Source: Denitrificimonas caeni (GTDB lineage Bacteria; Pseudomonadota; Gammaproteobacteria; Pseudomonadales; Pseudomonadaceae). Taken from it: a stretch of DNA of 43,676 nt. The translations under genes were made by a program, and so were the position numbers. The notes beneath the pieces are model-generated. The model saw only the letters and a program-made list of their open reading frames with translations, was not told where the DNA came from and ran no database searches. The DNA is taken from contig NZ_CAJHOA010000002.1 in assembly GCF_905120345.1 (NCBI RefSeq), forward strand, positions 1-43,676, given 5' to 3'. Shown here piece after piece: positions 17,821 through 25,062 of this stretch; within the stretch, counting starts at the first letter, position 1; every line of letters begins with the position of its first letter.

Positions 17821-18135
17821 GCTGTATACAATACCAGTACTTACCCTTAGCGCCAATACTTTAGCAGTCTATTAAGGGGCGGCTTGCGCCGCCCTCGCTA
17901 TCCATCCTCGCACTAAAAGTACGAGGTCTTTCGCGAAACTGATAATAACCTCAGTGATAAAAAGGTTTTCATGCAGAAACGACTATAGTAGCTTAGTATG
18001 ATGGCCAGCGGGCCAAGGCTGGACACTTGCGAGCAACCTAAGTAGACTTGCAGACATAATTTTGTCAATGTAAAACCTATTACGTTCGCAATAAAAAATA
18101 TTACATAGAAGCGGTACCTAACGAGGATGTTAAAT
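17821..18135. other. Gene-free stretch: left end of tnpB element and leader of the EPS operon
   Basis: The first 110-130 bp belong to the element's left end with its two hairpins. From about 17950 to 18135 lies the promoter/leader of the EPS operon: AT-rich, with a small hairpin (CCAGC...GGCTGG around 18004-18021) and the ribosome site AACGAGGA for the next gene. I could not assign a promoter or a riboswitch class. A GCGGTACCT string before the start only weakly resembles an ops element. Confidence 0.5.
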
Positions 18136-18615
18136 ATGCGCAAAACACTCATTTCAATGGCTATTGCCTTAGCTGCAGTATCAGGTTCAGCCATGGCTGA
18201 CCAAGCAACTGTAAATGCTCTACAATCAGCTGGCATTACTATGACAGCAGCTCAGACTGAAGCAGTATCAGCTGCCCAAGGCGAGCAAATCGCTGCAGAA
18301 ATTGACGCTCTTGTTGCTGCTAACCCAGCACAAGCCGCTGCAATTGTTAGCGCCGCTGTTAGCGCACACCCAGAACTGGCTGAAGCCATTGTTAGCGCTG
18401 CTGTTAAAGCCGCTCCAGGACAAGTAGGTGCGATCACTGCCGCAGCTGTTGCCGCCGCTCCAGGTCAAGAGTCAGCGATCACAGCAGCAGCAAACAGTGC
18501 CGTACAATCGACAGGTGGACTTAACGCAACAGGTAGTAACACCAGCATCCAAACCACTGGCACTCCTAGCAGCAGTGGCGGCGGCGGTGGTAGCAGTGTA
18601 GCCAGCCCTAATTAA
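18136..18615 (+). CDS. Secreted alanine-rich protein with four 15-residue repeats, first gene of EPS locus
   Basis: I do not recognise a named family with certainty. The 159-residue protein has a clear signal peptide (MRKTLISMAIALAAVSGSAMA, cut before DQ). A helical region is followed by four consecutive 15-residue repeats of pattern xPxQxxAIxxAAVxA (residues about 63-122) and a low-complexity Ser/Gly tail (SSSGGGGGSS) ending SVASPN. Mature composition is dominated by Ala, Ser, Thr and Gly with almost no Lys or Arg, suggesting an extracellular or matrix protein. The ATG at 18136 is used because AACGAGGA lies 10 bases before it; the ATG at 18127 is inside that site. It heads the polysaccharide genes but is cut off from them by a strong hairpin. 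Confidence 0.8.
   Translation: MRKTLISMAIALAAVSGSAMADQATVNALQSAGITMTAAQTEAVSAAQGEQIAAEIDALVAANPAQAAAIVSAAVSAHPELAEAIVSAAVKAAPGQVGAITAAAVAAAPGQESAITAAANSAVQSTGGLNATGSNTSIQTTGTPSSSGGGGGSSVASPN
18322..18501 (+). repeat. Four tandem 45-bp coding repeats
   Basis: Units begin at 18322, 18367, 18412 and 18457. They encode NPAQAAAIVSAAVSA, HPELAEAIVSAAVKA, APGQVGAITAAAVAA and APGQESAITAAANSA. The period is exact at 15 codons, while the DNA has diverged, so the repeat is old and kept at protein level rather than a recent slippage. Confidence 0.92.
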
Positions 18616-18646
18616 TTTGAGCTGATACATACTGCAACGACTTCAC

Positions 18647-18680
18647 ACTGCGATAAGATTGCATTCAGTCTTATCGCAGT
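18647..18680. terminator. Perfect 12-bp hairpin between the repeat-protein gene and the beta-barrel gene
   Basis: ACTGCGATAAGA (18647-18658) and TCTTATCGCAGT (18669-18680) pair perfectly around a 10-nt loop. Only a weak T-rich tail (TGTCTTC) follows, so it may be a partial terminator, an mRNA 3'-stabilising structure or a processing site that lets the first gene be made in excess over the export genes. Confidence 0.6.
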
Positions 18681-18723
18681 TGTCTTCAAATACCTGCCAC
18701 TTGCAGGAAGGGAAGCTGACAAA

Positions 18724-19887
18724 ATGAGCAAAACTATCACTAAACACGCTCTGGCCATTGCCATAGCAGGCAGCCTGTGCGCAAACGCATGGGCTCTTGA
18801 GCCACAAAGCATTCGTTTAAGCGAAGGCGTAACCTTTACACCCTCACTTAAAGTCGCCGAATCGTACGATGATAACTTCCGTGCGGTCGAAAAAAGTAAA
18901 GATTCTTCTTGGATCACCACTATTGCACCAACCTTCCAGCTTAATGCTGACGGCCGCAAAAGTGCTTACCAGTTGAAATACACTGCTTCAAGCGACACTT
19001 TCCATTCAAGCCATAAAGACAACAACGTTGATCACCACTTCAACGCTGATGCAGGCTTTGATTTTGATGCACGTAACCGTCTCGCCTTGAATGCTGGTTA
19101 CCATGATGTTGAAGAAACCGCATCAGCTGATCAAAAAATCGAAAACGATAAATTCAACACCAAGAACATTGGTGGTGTGTACACCTATGGCGCACAAAGC
19201 GCACGTACACAAATTGAATTAGGCACGAACTATGACGAATTGCGCTACACCAACGGCAACCGTCTAAACAGCGACAAAGAGCGCGATGCGATGGCATTAC
19301 GTGCCACTGTATTTTACGCTGTAGCACCAAAAACCAAAGTATTGCTAGAAGGTCGTCACACTGATTACGACTACAAAACCTTTTCAGCTCGCGATAGCAA
19401 AAACAAAGCGCTATTGGCCGGTGTGACTTGGGAAGCAACCGCAAAAACTACTGGTACGTTCAAAGTCGGTCGTGAAAAGAAAGATTTTGACAAGAGCATC
19501 TTCGACGACAAGTCGACTGGTATGTGGGAAGCCGGCGTAACATGGGCACCGTTGACTTACTCAACGTTCGACCTAAACACCCGTCGCGGTTTTGACGAAG
19601 GTGAAGACAACGCCAGTGCGATCAAAACACAATCCACCCGTCTAGGCTGGAAACACTTCTGGATGGATCGTGTTTACACCGAAGCCAGCTACGCACGTAG
19701 TGACAGAAAGTATCAAGATATCAAGCGTGAAGATAACCGTGATGACTACGGTCTGAGCGTGACTTATCAAGCGCGTCGTTGGTTAGATGTTGGTCTAGGT
19801 TACACCTATGCTGACAACGATTCTGACGTAGCCAACGAAAGTTTCAAACGTAACATCTACGCGTTAACCTTTAACGCTAGCCTGTAA
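18724..19887 (+). CDS. Outer-membrane beta-barrel protein of exopolysaccharide locus (BBP2_2 / VpsM-like)
   Basis: The 387-residue protein has a signal peptide (cut after NAWA, before LEPQS) and then alternating amphipathic strands throughout, with a last strand ending in NASL, typical of barrels. The opening LSEGVTFTPSLKVAESYDDNFRAVE matches the putative beta-barrel porin 2 family found in Wzx/Wzy-type EPS loci, such as VpsM. It is thought to help pass the polysaccharide across the outer membrane, working beside a Wza-type protein that lacks its own outer-membrane helix. The ribosome site is GGAAGGGAAG. The gene is followed by a strong intrinsic terminator. Confidence 0.78.
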   Translation: MSKTITKHALAIAIAGSLCANAWALEPQSIRLSEGVTFTPSLKVAESYDDNFRAVEKSKDSSWITTIAPTFQLNADGRKSAYQLKYTASSDTFHSSHKDNNVDHHFNADAGFDFDARNRLALNAGYHDVEETASADQKIENDKFNTKNIGGVYTYGAQSARTQIELGTNYDELRYTNGNRLNSDKERDAMALRATVFYAVAPKTKVLLEGRHTDYDYKTFSARDSKNKALLAGVTWEATAKTTGTFKVGREKKDFDKSIFDDKSTGMWEAGVTWAPLTYSTFDLNTRRGFDEGEDNASAIKTQSTRLGWKHFWMDRVYTEASYARSDRKYQDIKREDNRDDYGLSVTYQARRWLDVGLGYTYADNDSDVANESFKRNIYALTFNASL

Positions 19888-19899
19888 GTCGCACGACCC

Positions 19900-19929
19900 A
19901 AGAGAGGGGTCTTCTCCCCTCTCTTTTTT
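19900..19929 (+). terminator. Intrinsic terminator inside the EPS gene cluster
   Basis: AAGAGAGGGG, loop TCTTCT, CCCCTCTCTT and a continuing T-run form a perfect 10-bp stem with a U-tract, a textbook Rho-independent terminator. It lies 31 bp before the wza-like start, so the downstream genes need readthrough, an antitermination factor, or a promoter in the short gap at 19930-19959. Confidence 0.92.
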
Positions 19930-19959
19930 GTTAATGCACATAAAGAGAATTTTAGCCTA

Positions 19960-20499
19960 ATGGCCATTCGGTATTTTACCAGTTTACTGATCTGCTTCTT
20001 GCTGGGCATGGGCCAATCAGTCGCTGCAGAAGGGAACTCAACTTACAAACTAGCCTCTGGTGATGTGATTCGCATCCATGTGTTTAGCGAGCCAGATCTT
20101 AGCTTTGAAGAAATTCGTCTCACCGACGCGGGTACGTTTTCCTACCCTTTTATTGGTGAAGTACGCGCCAAAGGTAAAACAGCTGCCGAGATTGAAAAAA
20201 TTCTAGGTGACAAGCTGCAAGGTGACTTTTTAGTTGATCCACGTATTTCTATCAGCGTATTAGAGTACCGCGAGTTCTTTATCAGCGGTGAAGTCAAACA
20301 GCCAGGCGGCTATAAGTTTCAGCCCGGTCTGACCCTGCGTCGTGCGATCGCACTGGCCGGTGGTTTAACCGAGCGCGCTTCAACCAATCGCATCACCCTG
20401 ATTCGCGACAATGACGATGATCGCAAACCAGCCCGTGCCGATTTAGACACCCCAGTAATGCCCGGTGACAGCATCAATATTGATCAAGGTTTCTTCTAA
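19960..20499 (+). CDS. Wza-like polysaccharide export protein (short form, Poly_export plus SLBB)
   Basis: The 179-residue protein has a signal peptide (cleavage near SVAAEG) without a lipobox cysteine. A Poly_export domain follows (YKLASGDVIRIHVFSEPDLSFEEIRLTDAG-type text, residues about 28-100), then one SLBB domain (EFFISGEVKQPGGYKFQPGLTLRRAIALAGGLTERA, about 108-170). It is about half the length of E. coli Wza and lacks the C-terminal outer-membrane helix, which places it with the VpsN-like OPX proteins that rely on a separate barrel protein, here probably the gene just upstream. It forms a periplasmic conduit between the PCP-BY kinase and the outer membrane. Confidence 0.9.
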   Translation: MAIRYFTSLLICFLLGMGQSVAAEGNSTYKLASGDVIRIHVFSEPDLSFEEIRLTDAGTFSYPFIGEVRAKGKTAAEIEKILGDKLQGDFLVDPRISISVLEYREFFISGEVKQPGGYKFQPGLTLRRAIALAGGLTERASTNRITLIRDNDDDRKPARADLDTPVMPGDSINIDQGFF

Positions 20500-20565
20500 A
20501 CCACCGCAGCAAACATGACACGTTTTTTGGATGCTAATCCGCCATTATTTTGAGTTTGGAACCCC

Positions 20566-22836
20566 ATGGAAAGTAACCCTACAATAGCCTCGCGTAACAT
20601 GATGACTCAGCAACGCGATGAAGCTGCTGATGATGAAATTGACCTGCTTAAGTTGTGGCAGGCGATCTGGCGGCGCAAATGGAGCATCATCACCCTCAGC
20701 TTAATCGTTATGATGGTTAGCGTGTTGGTCGTACTCAGCTTGACGCCGATTTACCGTGCCGCGACCACCCTGTTGATTGAGCAGAAACAAGCCAAAATCG
20801 TCTCCATTGAACAAGTCTACGGTTTAGACGGCAACAGCAACGAATACCTGCAAACTCAGTTTGAGCTATTAAAAGCCCGCTCATTAGCCGAGCGCATCGT
20901 CCGTGAACTCAACCTCACCACCCACCCAGAATTCGATCCACGCCAGCAACCTGAGCCACTGATCAACTTCAGTATCAAAGACTTGCTGAGCAACCTTAGT
21001 ATTGACCAATTCATCCCCGGCATGATGCCCAGTGATTTAGAAGTCACCGAAGAAATGCTGGAAGAGCAAATCTTCGAGCAAGTCACCCAAGCCTTTATGA
21101 AGCGCATCAGCGTTGAACCACAAGGCAAAAGCCAACTGGTTAAAGTGCAAGTGGATATGGCTGACCCCGTATTAGCCACGCAGGCAGCCAACATGCTCTC
21201 CAATGGCTTTATTGAAAGCCAACTGGAAGCCAGCATGGAAATGTCGGTAACGGCGACCACTTGGATGAACAGCCGCATGGGCGAGCTGCGCAGCAAACTA
21301 AAAATCGCGGAAGACACCCTGCAAGAATACCGCGAGAAAGAAAATCTAGTCGATGTCGACGGTGTTTCCACGATCAGTGCCGCCGAGTTGGCCGCAACCA
21401 GCGAGCGTATGATTGATGCGCGTCGTAACCGTGCTGAAGCGGAAAGTATGTACCGCCAAGTGCAATCCATGCGCAACTCAGGCTGGGAAAAACTCGCCAG
21501 TGTCTCTGCAGTACTGGGTGACCCACTGATTCAACAGTTTAAAACCAACGAAGCCCGAGCTAAAGCCAAGGTTGACGAGCTGTCCAAGCGTTACGGTGCA
21601 CGTCACCCAACCATGGAAGCCGCACGTACTGATTTAGCAGCAGCCCAAGCCAGCTTACGTGGACAAGTAGAGCAAGTCGTCGCCGGTATTGAGCGCAACT
21701 ATCAACTGGCAGTCGCCAATGAAGGTTCTCTGCGCTCGTCAGTGAATATCAACAAAGCGCAAATTCAAGATATATCACGCAAAGAATTCAAACTGCGCGA
21801 ATTGCAACGTGAAGTGGACAGCAACCGTGCGCTGTATGACACCTTCTTAACGCGCTTAAAAGAAACCGCAGCGACCAGTGACCTCGACAGTGCTAACGCG
21901 CGTATCGTTGATAAAGCCACTGTGCCGACCACACCGATCAAACCGAAAAAAGCGTTGATTGTGGTATTAGCGACTTTCCTCGCTGGTTTAGTCGGTGTTG
22001 GTTTAGTGCTGCTGCTAGAAGCACTGAATAACACCTTTAAAAGTACCGAAGAGATTGAAAACACGCTTAATCTACCGGTACTGGGCTTGTTACCTTTGGT
22101 CAATAAAAAAGACCGTAAACAAGTTGCTAACCTGTTCCATGATGACACCAATAAAAGCTTCTCCGAGTCGATCCGCACCATCCGTACCAGTGTGGTGTTA
22201 TCGTCAATGGACACACCGCATAAAACCATCGTCATCACCTCATCGGTGCCAGGCGAAGGTAAATCAACGGTTGCGGCCAACTTAGCCTTTGCTTTAGGGC
22301 AGATGGAAAAGGTGCTGCTGATCGATGCGGATATGCGCCGTCCAACCTTAGCGAAAAACTTTAGCTTCCCAGTCGGTACACCCGGCTTAGCCAACCTGAT
22401 TGCCGGTACGGCGCAGTTGGTAGAATGCATTAAGAATGTTGATGGCGTGGATATGCTCAGCGCCGGTGCGGTACCACCGAACCCGTTGGAACTGCTATCC
22501 AGCGAGCGCTTTATTGAAGTGATGGCGCTGTTAACCAGCAAATATGATCGCGTGATCATTGACTCGCCACCTACCCAAGCGGTGAGTGATGCCTTGGTGC
22601 TGAGCACCTTAGCCAACGCCTTGATTTATGTGATTCGCTCCGACCACACCGCTAAGCCTTTAGTGATCAAAGGTGTCGGACAATTACTGCAAAACAATGC
22701 GCCCGTCACCGGTGTCGTCCTCAACCAAGTCGATATCAAAAAAGCGCAGAAACACGGTTACAACTACGGTGGTTACTACGACTACTACGGTTACAGTTCC
22801 AGCGCGAAAGTCGTCAAACCTGACGCTAAAGCCTAA
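20566..22836 (+). CDS. Wzc-like polysaccharide co-polymerase and BY-kinase
   Basis: The 756-residue PCP-2a protein has an N-terminal Wzz domain with a membrane helix (about 38-60), a long periplasmic coiled coil (about 200-420), a GNVR-type region and second helix (about 465-490), then a cytoplasmic tyrosine autokinase. Kinase motifs: Walker A SVPGEGKST with Lys566, Walker A' LLIDADMRRP (Asp587/Asp589) and Walker B VIIDSPP (Asp666). The C-terminus has seven tyrosines within residues 732-743 (YNYGGYYDYYGY), the autophosphorylation cluster. It controls chain length and export, cycling between phosphorylated and unphosphorylated states with the phosphatase encoded next. It resembles VpsO. Confidence 0.93.
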   Translation: MESNPTIASRNMMTQQRDEAADDEIDLLKLWQAIWRRKWSIITLSLIVMMVSVLVVLSLTPIYRAATTLLIEQKQAKIVSIEQVYGLDGNSNEYLQTQFELLKARSLAERIVRELNLTTHPEFDPRQQPEPLINFSIKDLLSNLSIDQFIPGMMPSDLEVTEEMLEEQIFEQVTQAFMKRISVEPQGKSQLVKVQVDMADPVLATQAANMLSNGFIESQLEASMEMSVTATTWMNSRMGELRSKLKIAEDTLQEYREKENLVDVDGVSTISAAELAATSERMIDARRNRAEAESMYRQVQSMRNSGWEKLASVSAVLGDPLIQQFKTNEARAKAKVDELSKRYGARHPTMEAARTDLAAAQASLRGQVEQVVAGIERNYQLAVANEGSLRSSVNINKAQIQDISRKEFKLRELQREVDSNRALYDTFLTRLKETAATSDLDSANARIVDKATVPTTPIKPKKALIVVLATFLAGLVGVGLVLLLEALNNTFKSTEEIENTLNLPVLGLLPLVNKKDRKQVANLFHDDTNKSFSESIRTIRTSVVLSSMDTPHKTIVITSSVPGEGKSTVAANLAFALGQMEKVLLIDADMRRPTLAKNFSFPVGTPGLANLIAGTAQLVECIKNVDGVDMLSAGAVPPNPLELLSSERFIEVMALLTSKYDRVIIDSPPTQAVSDALVLSTLANALIYVIRSDHTAKPLVIKGVGQLLQNNAPVTGVVLNQVDIKKAQKHGYNYGGYYDYYGYSSSAKVVKPDAKA

Positions 22837-22842
22837 GCCAAG

Positions 22843-22876
22843 ACAACGCCGGCCCGTGATACTGCCGGCGTTGTTT
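22843..22876 (+). terminator. Strong hairpin after the BY-kinase gene
   Basis: ACAACGCCGGC (22843-22853) and GCCGGCGTTGT (22864-22874) make a perfect 11-bp stem with a 10-nt loop, followed by TTATCC, a poor U-tract. It is probably a weak terminator or mRNA-stabilising structure 7 bp past the kinase stop codon and 100 bp before the phosphatase gene. Confidence 0.65.
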
Positions 22877-22977
22877 ATCCAGGCCAAGCAATCACAGCTG
22901 AACTGCAGCGCATTCTTCAGTAGGATAAAGTTTAATCAGCTCGCAGCACAGCCCTTGCCCAACGGACGCCAGACGCC

Positions 22978-23703
22978 ATGATTGATTTACACAACCACTT
23001 ATTGCCTGGCATCGATGACGGTGCGCCAGATCTAGATACCGCCCTACAGTTGGCCGAGATGGCCGTTCGGCATGGCACCACGCATTTGGTCTGCACGCCA
23101 CATATTCATCCCGGTCGCTATGACAACACCCCCAGCACGATCAATCAGGCCTTAGCGCTGTTTCAGCAAGGCCTCAACCAACACGATATCCCTCTGCAAG
23201 TCGCTGCGGCGGCGGAAGTACGCTTTGGTATGGAGTTGATGATTGGGGTGAAAAACAAGAGCATTCCCTTTTTAGGGCAATGGCAAGGTCAAAACGTCAT
23301 GCTGCTTGAGTTTCCGCATGGCGAGATGCCCTTTGGCGCAGAACGGCTTACCGCGTGGTTGTTACAGCAGAGCATTATCCCGATGATAGCGCACCCTGAG
23401 CGCAACAAAGGCTTGATGCGTGACCCCGATAAACTCAACCCCTTTATTCAGCAAGGCTGCTTATTACAAGTCACCGCAGGCTCAGTCGCCGGTGATTTTG
23501 GTGAGGTGGCGCAAGAGTTAGCGGTGCAATGGCTGGAAAAAAACTGGGTGACCATTTTGGCCAGCGATGCGCACAATCTTGAGCACCGCCCACCCATTTT
23601 AACCACAGGCCTCGCGGCAGCCAGTGAAATACTCGGCGAAGACGCCGCACGACGGCTAGTGATTGATAACCCTTGGCAGATTGCCCAACAGCACTTTAAT
23701 TAA
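22978..23703 (+). CDS. PHP-domain tyrosine-protein phosphatase (CpsB/YwqE/Wzb-equivalent)
   Basis: The 241-residue PHP phosphatase begins MIDLHNHLLPGIDDGAPD, the metal-binding motif of the CpsB/CapC family. Other likely ligands lie in CTPHIHPGRY, AAEVRFG, MIAHPERN and ILASDAHN. These manganese-dependent enzymes dephosphorylate BY-kinases, here presumably the Tyr cluster of the adjacent Wzc-like protein. In Gram-negative EPS loci the low-molecular-weight Wzb type is more common, so use of the PHP type fits the vps-like class of cluster. The next gene starts 4 bp after the stop. Confidence 0.92.
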   Translation: MIDLHNHLLPGIDDGAPDLDTALQLAEMAVRHGTTHLVCTPHIHPGRYDNTPSTINQALALFQQGLNQHDIPLQVAAAAEVRFGMELMIGVKNKSIPFLGQWQGQNVMLLEFPHGEMPFGAERLTAWLLQQSIIPMIAHPERNKGLMRDPDKLNPFIQQGCLLQVTAGSVAGDFGEVAQELAVQWLEKNWVTILASDAHNLEHRPPILTTGLAAASEILGEDAARRLVIDNPWQIAQQHFN

Positions 23704-23707
23704 CGCT

Positions 23708-24463
23708 ATGACCACAGAAACCGCTTCCCAGCGCAGTCGCTCGCGCACGCCACCGCTGTCTACTCAGGCTCGCCGCAGCATCGCGCTGATAGCCGGCCTG
23801 CTCGGTTTGGCCGCGCTTTATAGCGGTGGCCAGTTGCTGGTCGCCGGCATTGCCCATTTCCAAGCGCGCGCCTTTATTGAGCATTGGGAGCAGCAGACTA
23901 ATCCGCCCAGTGAGCAAGCTTGGCAGGTCGCTGAACAGGCGATTAATCGAGCGATCAACGTCTACCCTGGGGCCAATGGCGAATACCTAGAAACCCAAGG
24001 CTATATCCAATTATGGCGCGCCTACGGTACCAATTTAAATGACCCCAGCGCCGAACCCTACCGCCAAGCGGCCGCGCAAGCCATGCGCCAAGCGACCCAA
24101 GCACGCCCGACTTGGCCGAGTGCCTGGGCCGGTTTAGCCTATAGCAAACTCACCTTGTTGGCGTTTGATGACGAGTTCACCCACGCCTTGCAACAAGCTC
24201 AGCACTTTGGCCCTTGGCGCATCGGCATCAACAGCCGCATCGCCGAAATCGGTCTGACCGCCTTCTCAGCACTGAACGCGGAACAACGCGCCATTGTTCT
24301 CACCTCAGTGCAACGCACAGCCGACTTCAGCCCCAAAGAGCGCAAGAAACTCTTTGAACTTGCCGCGCAAAGCAACAGTCTGACCTTTTTATGCAACACG
24401 CTAAACAGCCAAGAACCACCCTGCGCCAAGACAGCCCCTGCACGCCCGCAACCGCTCTTGTAG
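23708..24463 (+). CDS. VpsP-like membrane-anchored protein of the EPS locus
   Basis: The 251-residue protein has a short cytoplasmic N-terminus, one membrane helix (about residues 25-50, SIALIAGLLGLAALYSGGQLLVAGIA), and a helical periplasmic part with TPR-like text (AWQVAEQAINRAINVYPGANGEYLETQGYIQLWRAY). By position and layout it matches the VpsP-type protein of Vibrio-like EPS clusters; its molecular job is unknown. The ATG at 23708 is chosen because it directly follows the phosphatase stop; a longer frame would overlap that gene by 41 bp. The stop codon TAG is contributed by a REP element that begins at 24458. Confidence 0.72.
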   Translation: MTTETASQRSRSRTPPLSTQARRSIALIAGLLGLAALYSGGQLLVAGIAHFQARAFIEHWEQQTNPPSEQAWQVAEQAINRAINVYPGANGEYLETQGYIQLWRAYGTNLNDPSAEPYRQAAAQAMRQATQARPTWPSAWAGLAYSKLTLLAFDDEFTHALQQAQHFGPWRIGINSRIAEIGLTAFSALNAEQRAIVLTSVQRTADFSPKERKKLFELAAQSNSLTFLCNTLNSQEPPCAKTAPARPQPLL

Positions 24464-24490
24464 GAGCTGGCCATGCCTGCGACAGCTGCC
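24458..24490 (+). repeat. REP element overlapping the vpsP-like stop codon
   Basis: The string TTGTAGGAGCTGGCCATGCC and onward TGCGACAGCTGCC is a full copy of the family's REP core. The TAG within GTAGGAG is the in-frame stop of the preceding gene. Confidence 0.88.
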
Positions 24491-24568
24491 TAACAACCCT
24501 GCAAACCTAAACAAACACAGCAGCAGATAACGACCACAACAAAAAAAACATTTAAGGACAGATCACTA

Positions 24569-24997
24569 ATGAGCAACACCATGCAATTGACTGCACAAGA
24601 CTTCGACCCACTCGGCCCGAAAACACGTATTTTCCGCCGCTGCTTATTTGTGCTCTATACAGGGCTATTAATTTACGGCCTATTCCGCCCTGCCGGCCCC
24701 ACCAACTTATTTATAACCTCCGACAAAGCCCTGCACTTCTTAGGCTTTGCTGGCTTCGCCTTCACCACCCGTCTCGCCTTTGCCCGCGAGTCCGCCTGGA
24801 AAGTCTGGACGCTTATTATTCTCTGGGCACCGCTTTCCGAAGGACTCCAGCACAACATCGAATCCACACGTCAGTTCAGCTGGCTCGACATCTGCGCGAA
24901 CTTTGCTGGCGTCGCCGCCGGCGCACTCTGCTGGTGGATCACCTTACGCCTCTACCAACACTGGAAAACCCGCCAGCCACAATATCGAGTAGGGTGA
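24569..24997 (+). CDS. VanZ-family membrane protein, VpsQ-like, with C-terminus altered by intron insertion
   Basis: The 142-residue protein has four membrane helices and the VanZ-type motifs SDKALHFLGFAGFAF, SEGLQHNIESTRQFSWLDICANFAGV. In vps-like clusters a VanZ-type protein (VpsQ) closes the operon; function unknown. The ribosome site is AAGGA. The last four residues (YRVG) and the stop codon come from the 3' end of a group II intron: removing it restores CAA followed by TAA, so the ancestral protein ended at Gln138. The change adds only four residues and probably does not matter to folding. Confidence 0.85.
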   Translation: MSNTMQLTAQDFDPLGPKTRIFRRCLFVLYTGLLIYGLFRPAGPTNLFITSDKALHFLGFAGFAFTTRLAFARESAWKVWTLIILWAPLSEGLQHNIESTRQFSWLDICANFAGVAAGALCWWITLRLYQHWKTRQPQYRVG

Positions 24998-25052
24998 GGC
25001 TTTCGCCTCATCCCTCTCACAGAACCGTACGTACGGGCCTCGTATACGGCTC
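24984..25052 (-). ncRNA. Group II intron domains V and VI
   Basis: On the reverse strand domain V begins GAGCCGTATACGAGG (AGC triad near the base) and closes with CGTACGGTTC. Domain VI follows as a hairpin with the arms AGGGATGAGGC and GCCTCACCCT around a GAAA tetraloop. The order and spacing to the ORF stop codon (10-13 nt before domain V) are as expected for a compact IIC intron. Confidence 0.85.
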
Positions 25053-25062
25053 ATGTTAACTT

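Larger units (their letters stand above)
16741..17950 (-). mobile_element. IS200/IS605-type element carrying only tnpB (IS1341-like)
   Basis: The right end, at 16741-16780, has an imperfect hairpin (CCCCGACCTAAAGGACGGGG at 16752-16771) followed outward by GGATGTCAAT on the reverse strand, a familiar end of this family. The left side, beyond the tnpB start, holds a perfect 7-bp hairpin (17877-17894) and an imperfect hairpin (17906-17926, CCTCG...CGAGG), as expected for subterminal palindromes. There are no inverted terminal repeats or obvious target duplication, again normal for the family. No tnpA is present, so movement would need a TnpA supplied in trans. The exact left boundary is uncertain. 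The insertion lies within 8 bases of the phuR stop codon. Confidence 0.82.

Noticed and set aside
18105-18120. Possible ops/JUMPstart element (GCGGTACC before the EPS operon)
   Set aside because: Only GCGGTA agrees with the ops core GGCGGTAGCGT; the rest does not match, so an RfaH site is not supported.
17950-18120. Cyclic-di-GMP riboswitch in the EPS leader
   Set aside because: A small hairpin (CCAGC/GGCTGG) exists, but the conserved bases of GEMM-I or GEMM-II motifs were not found.
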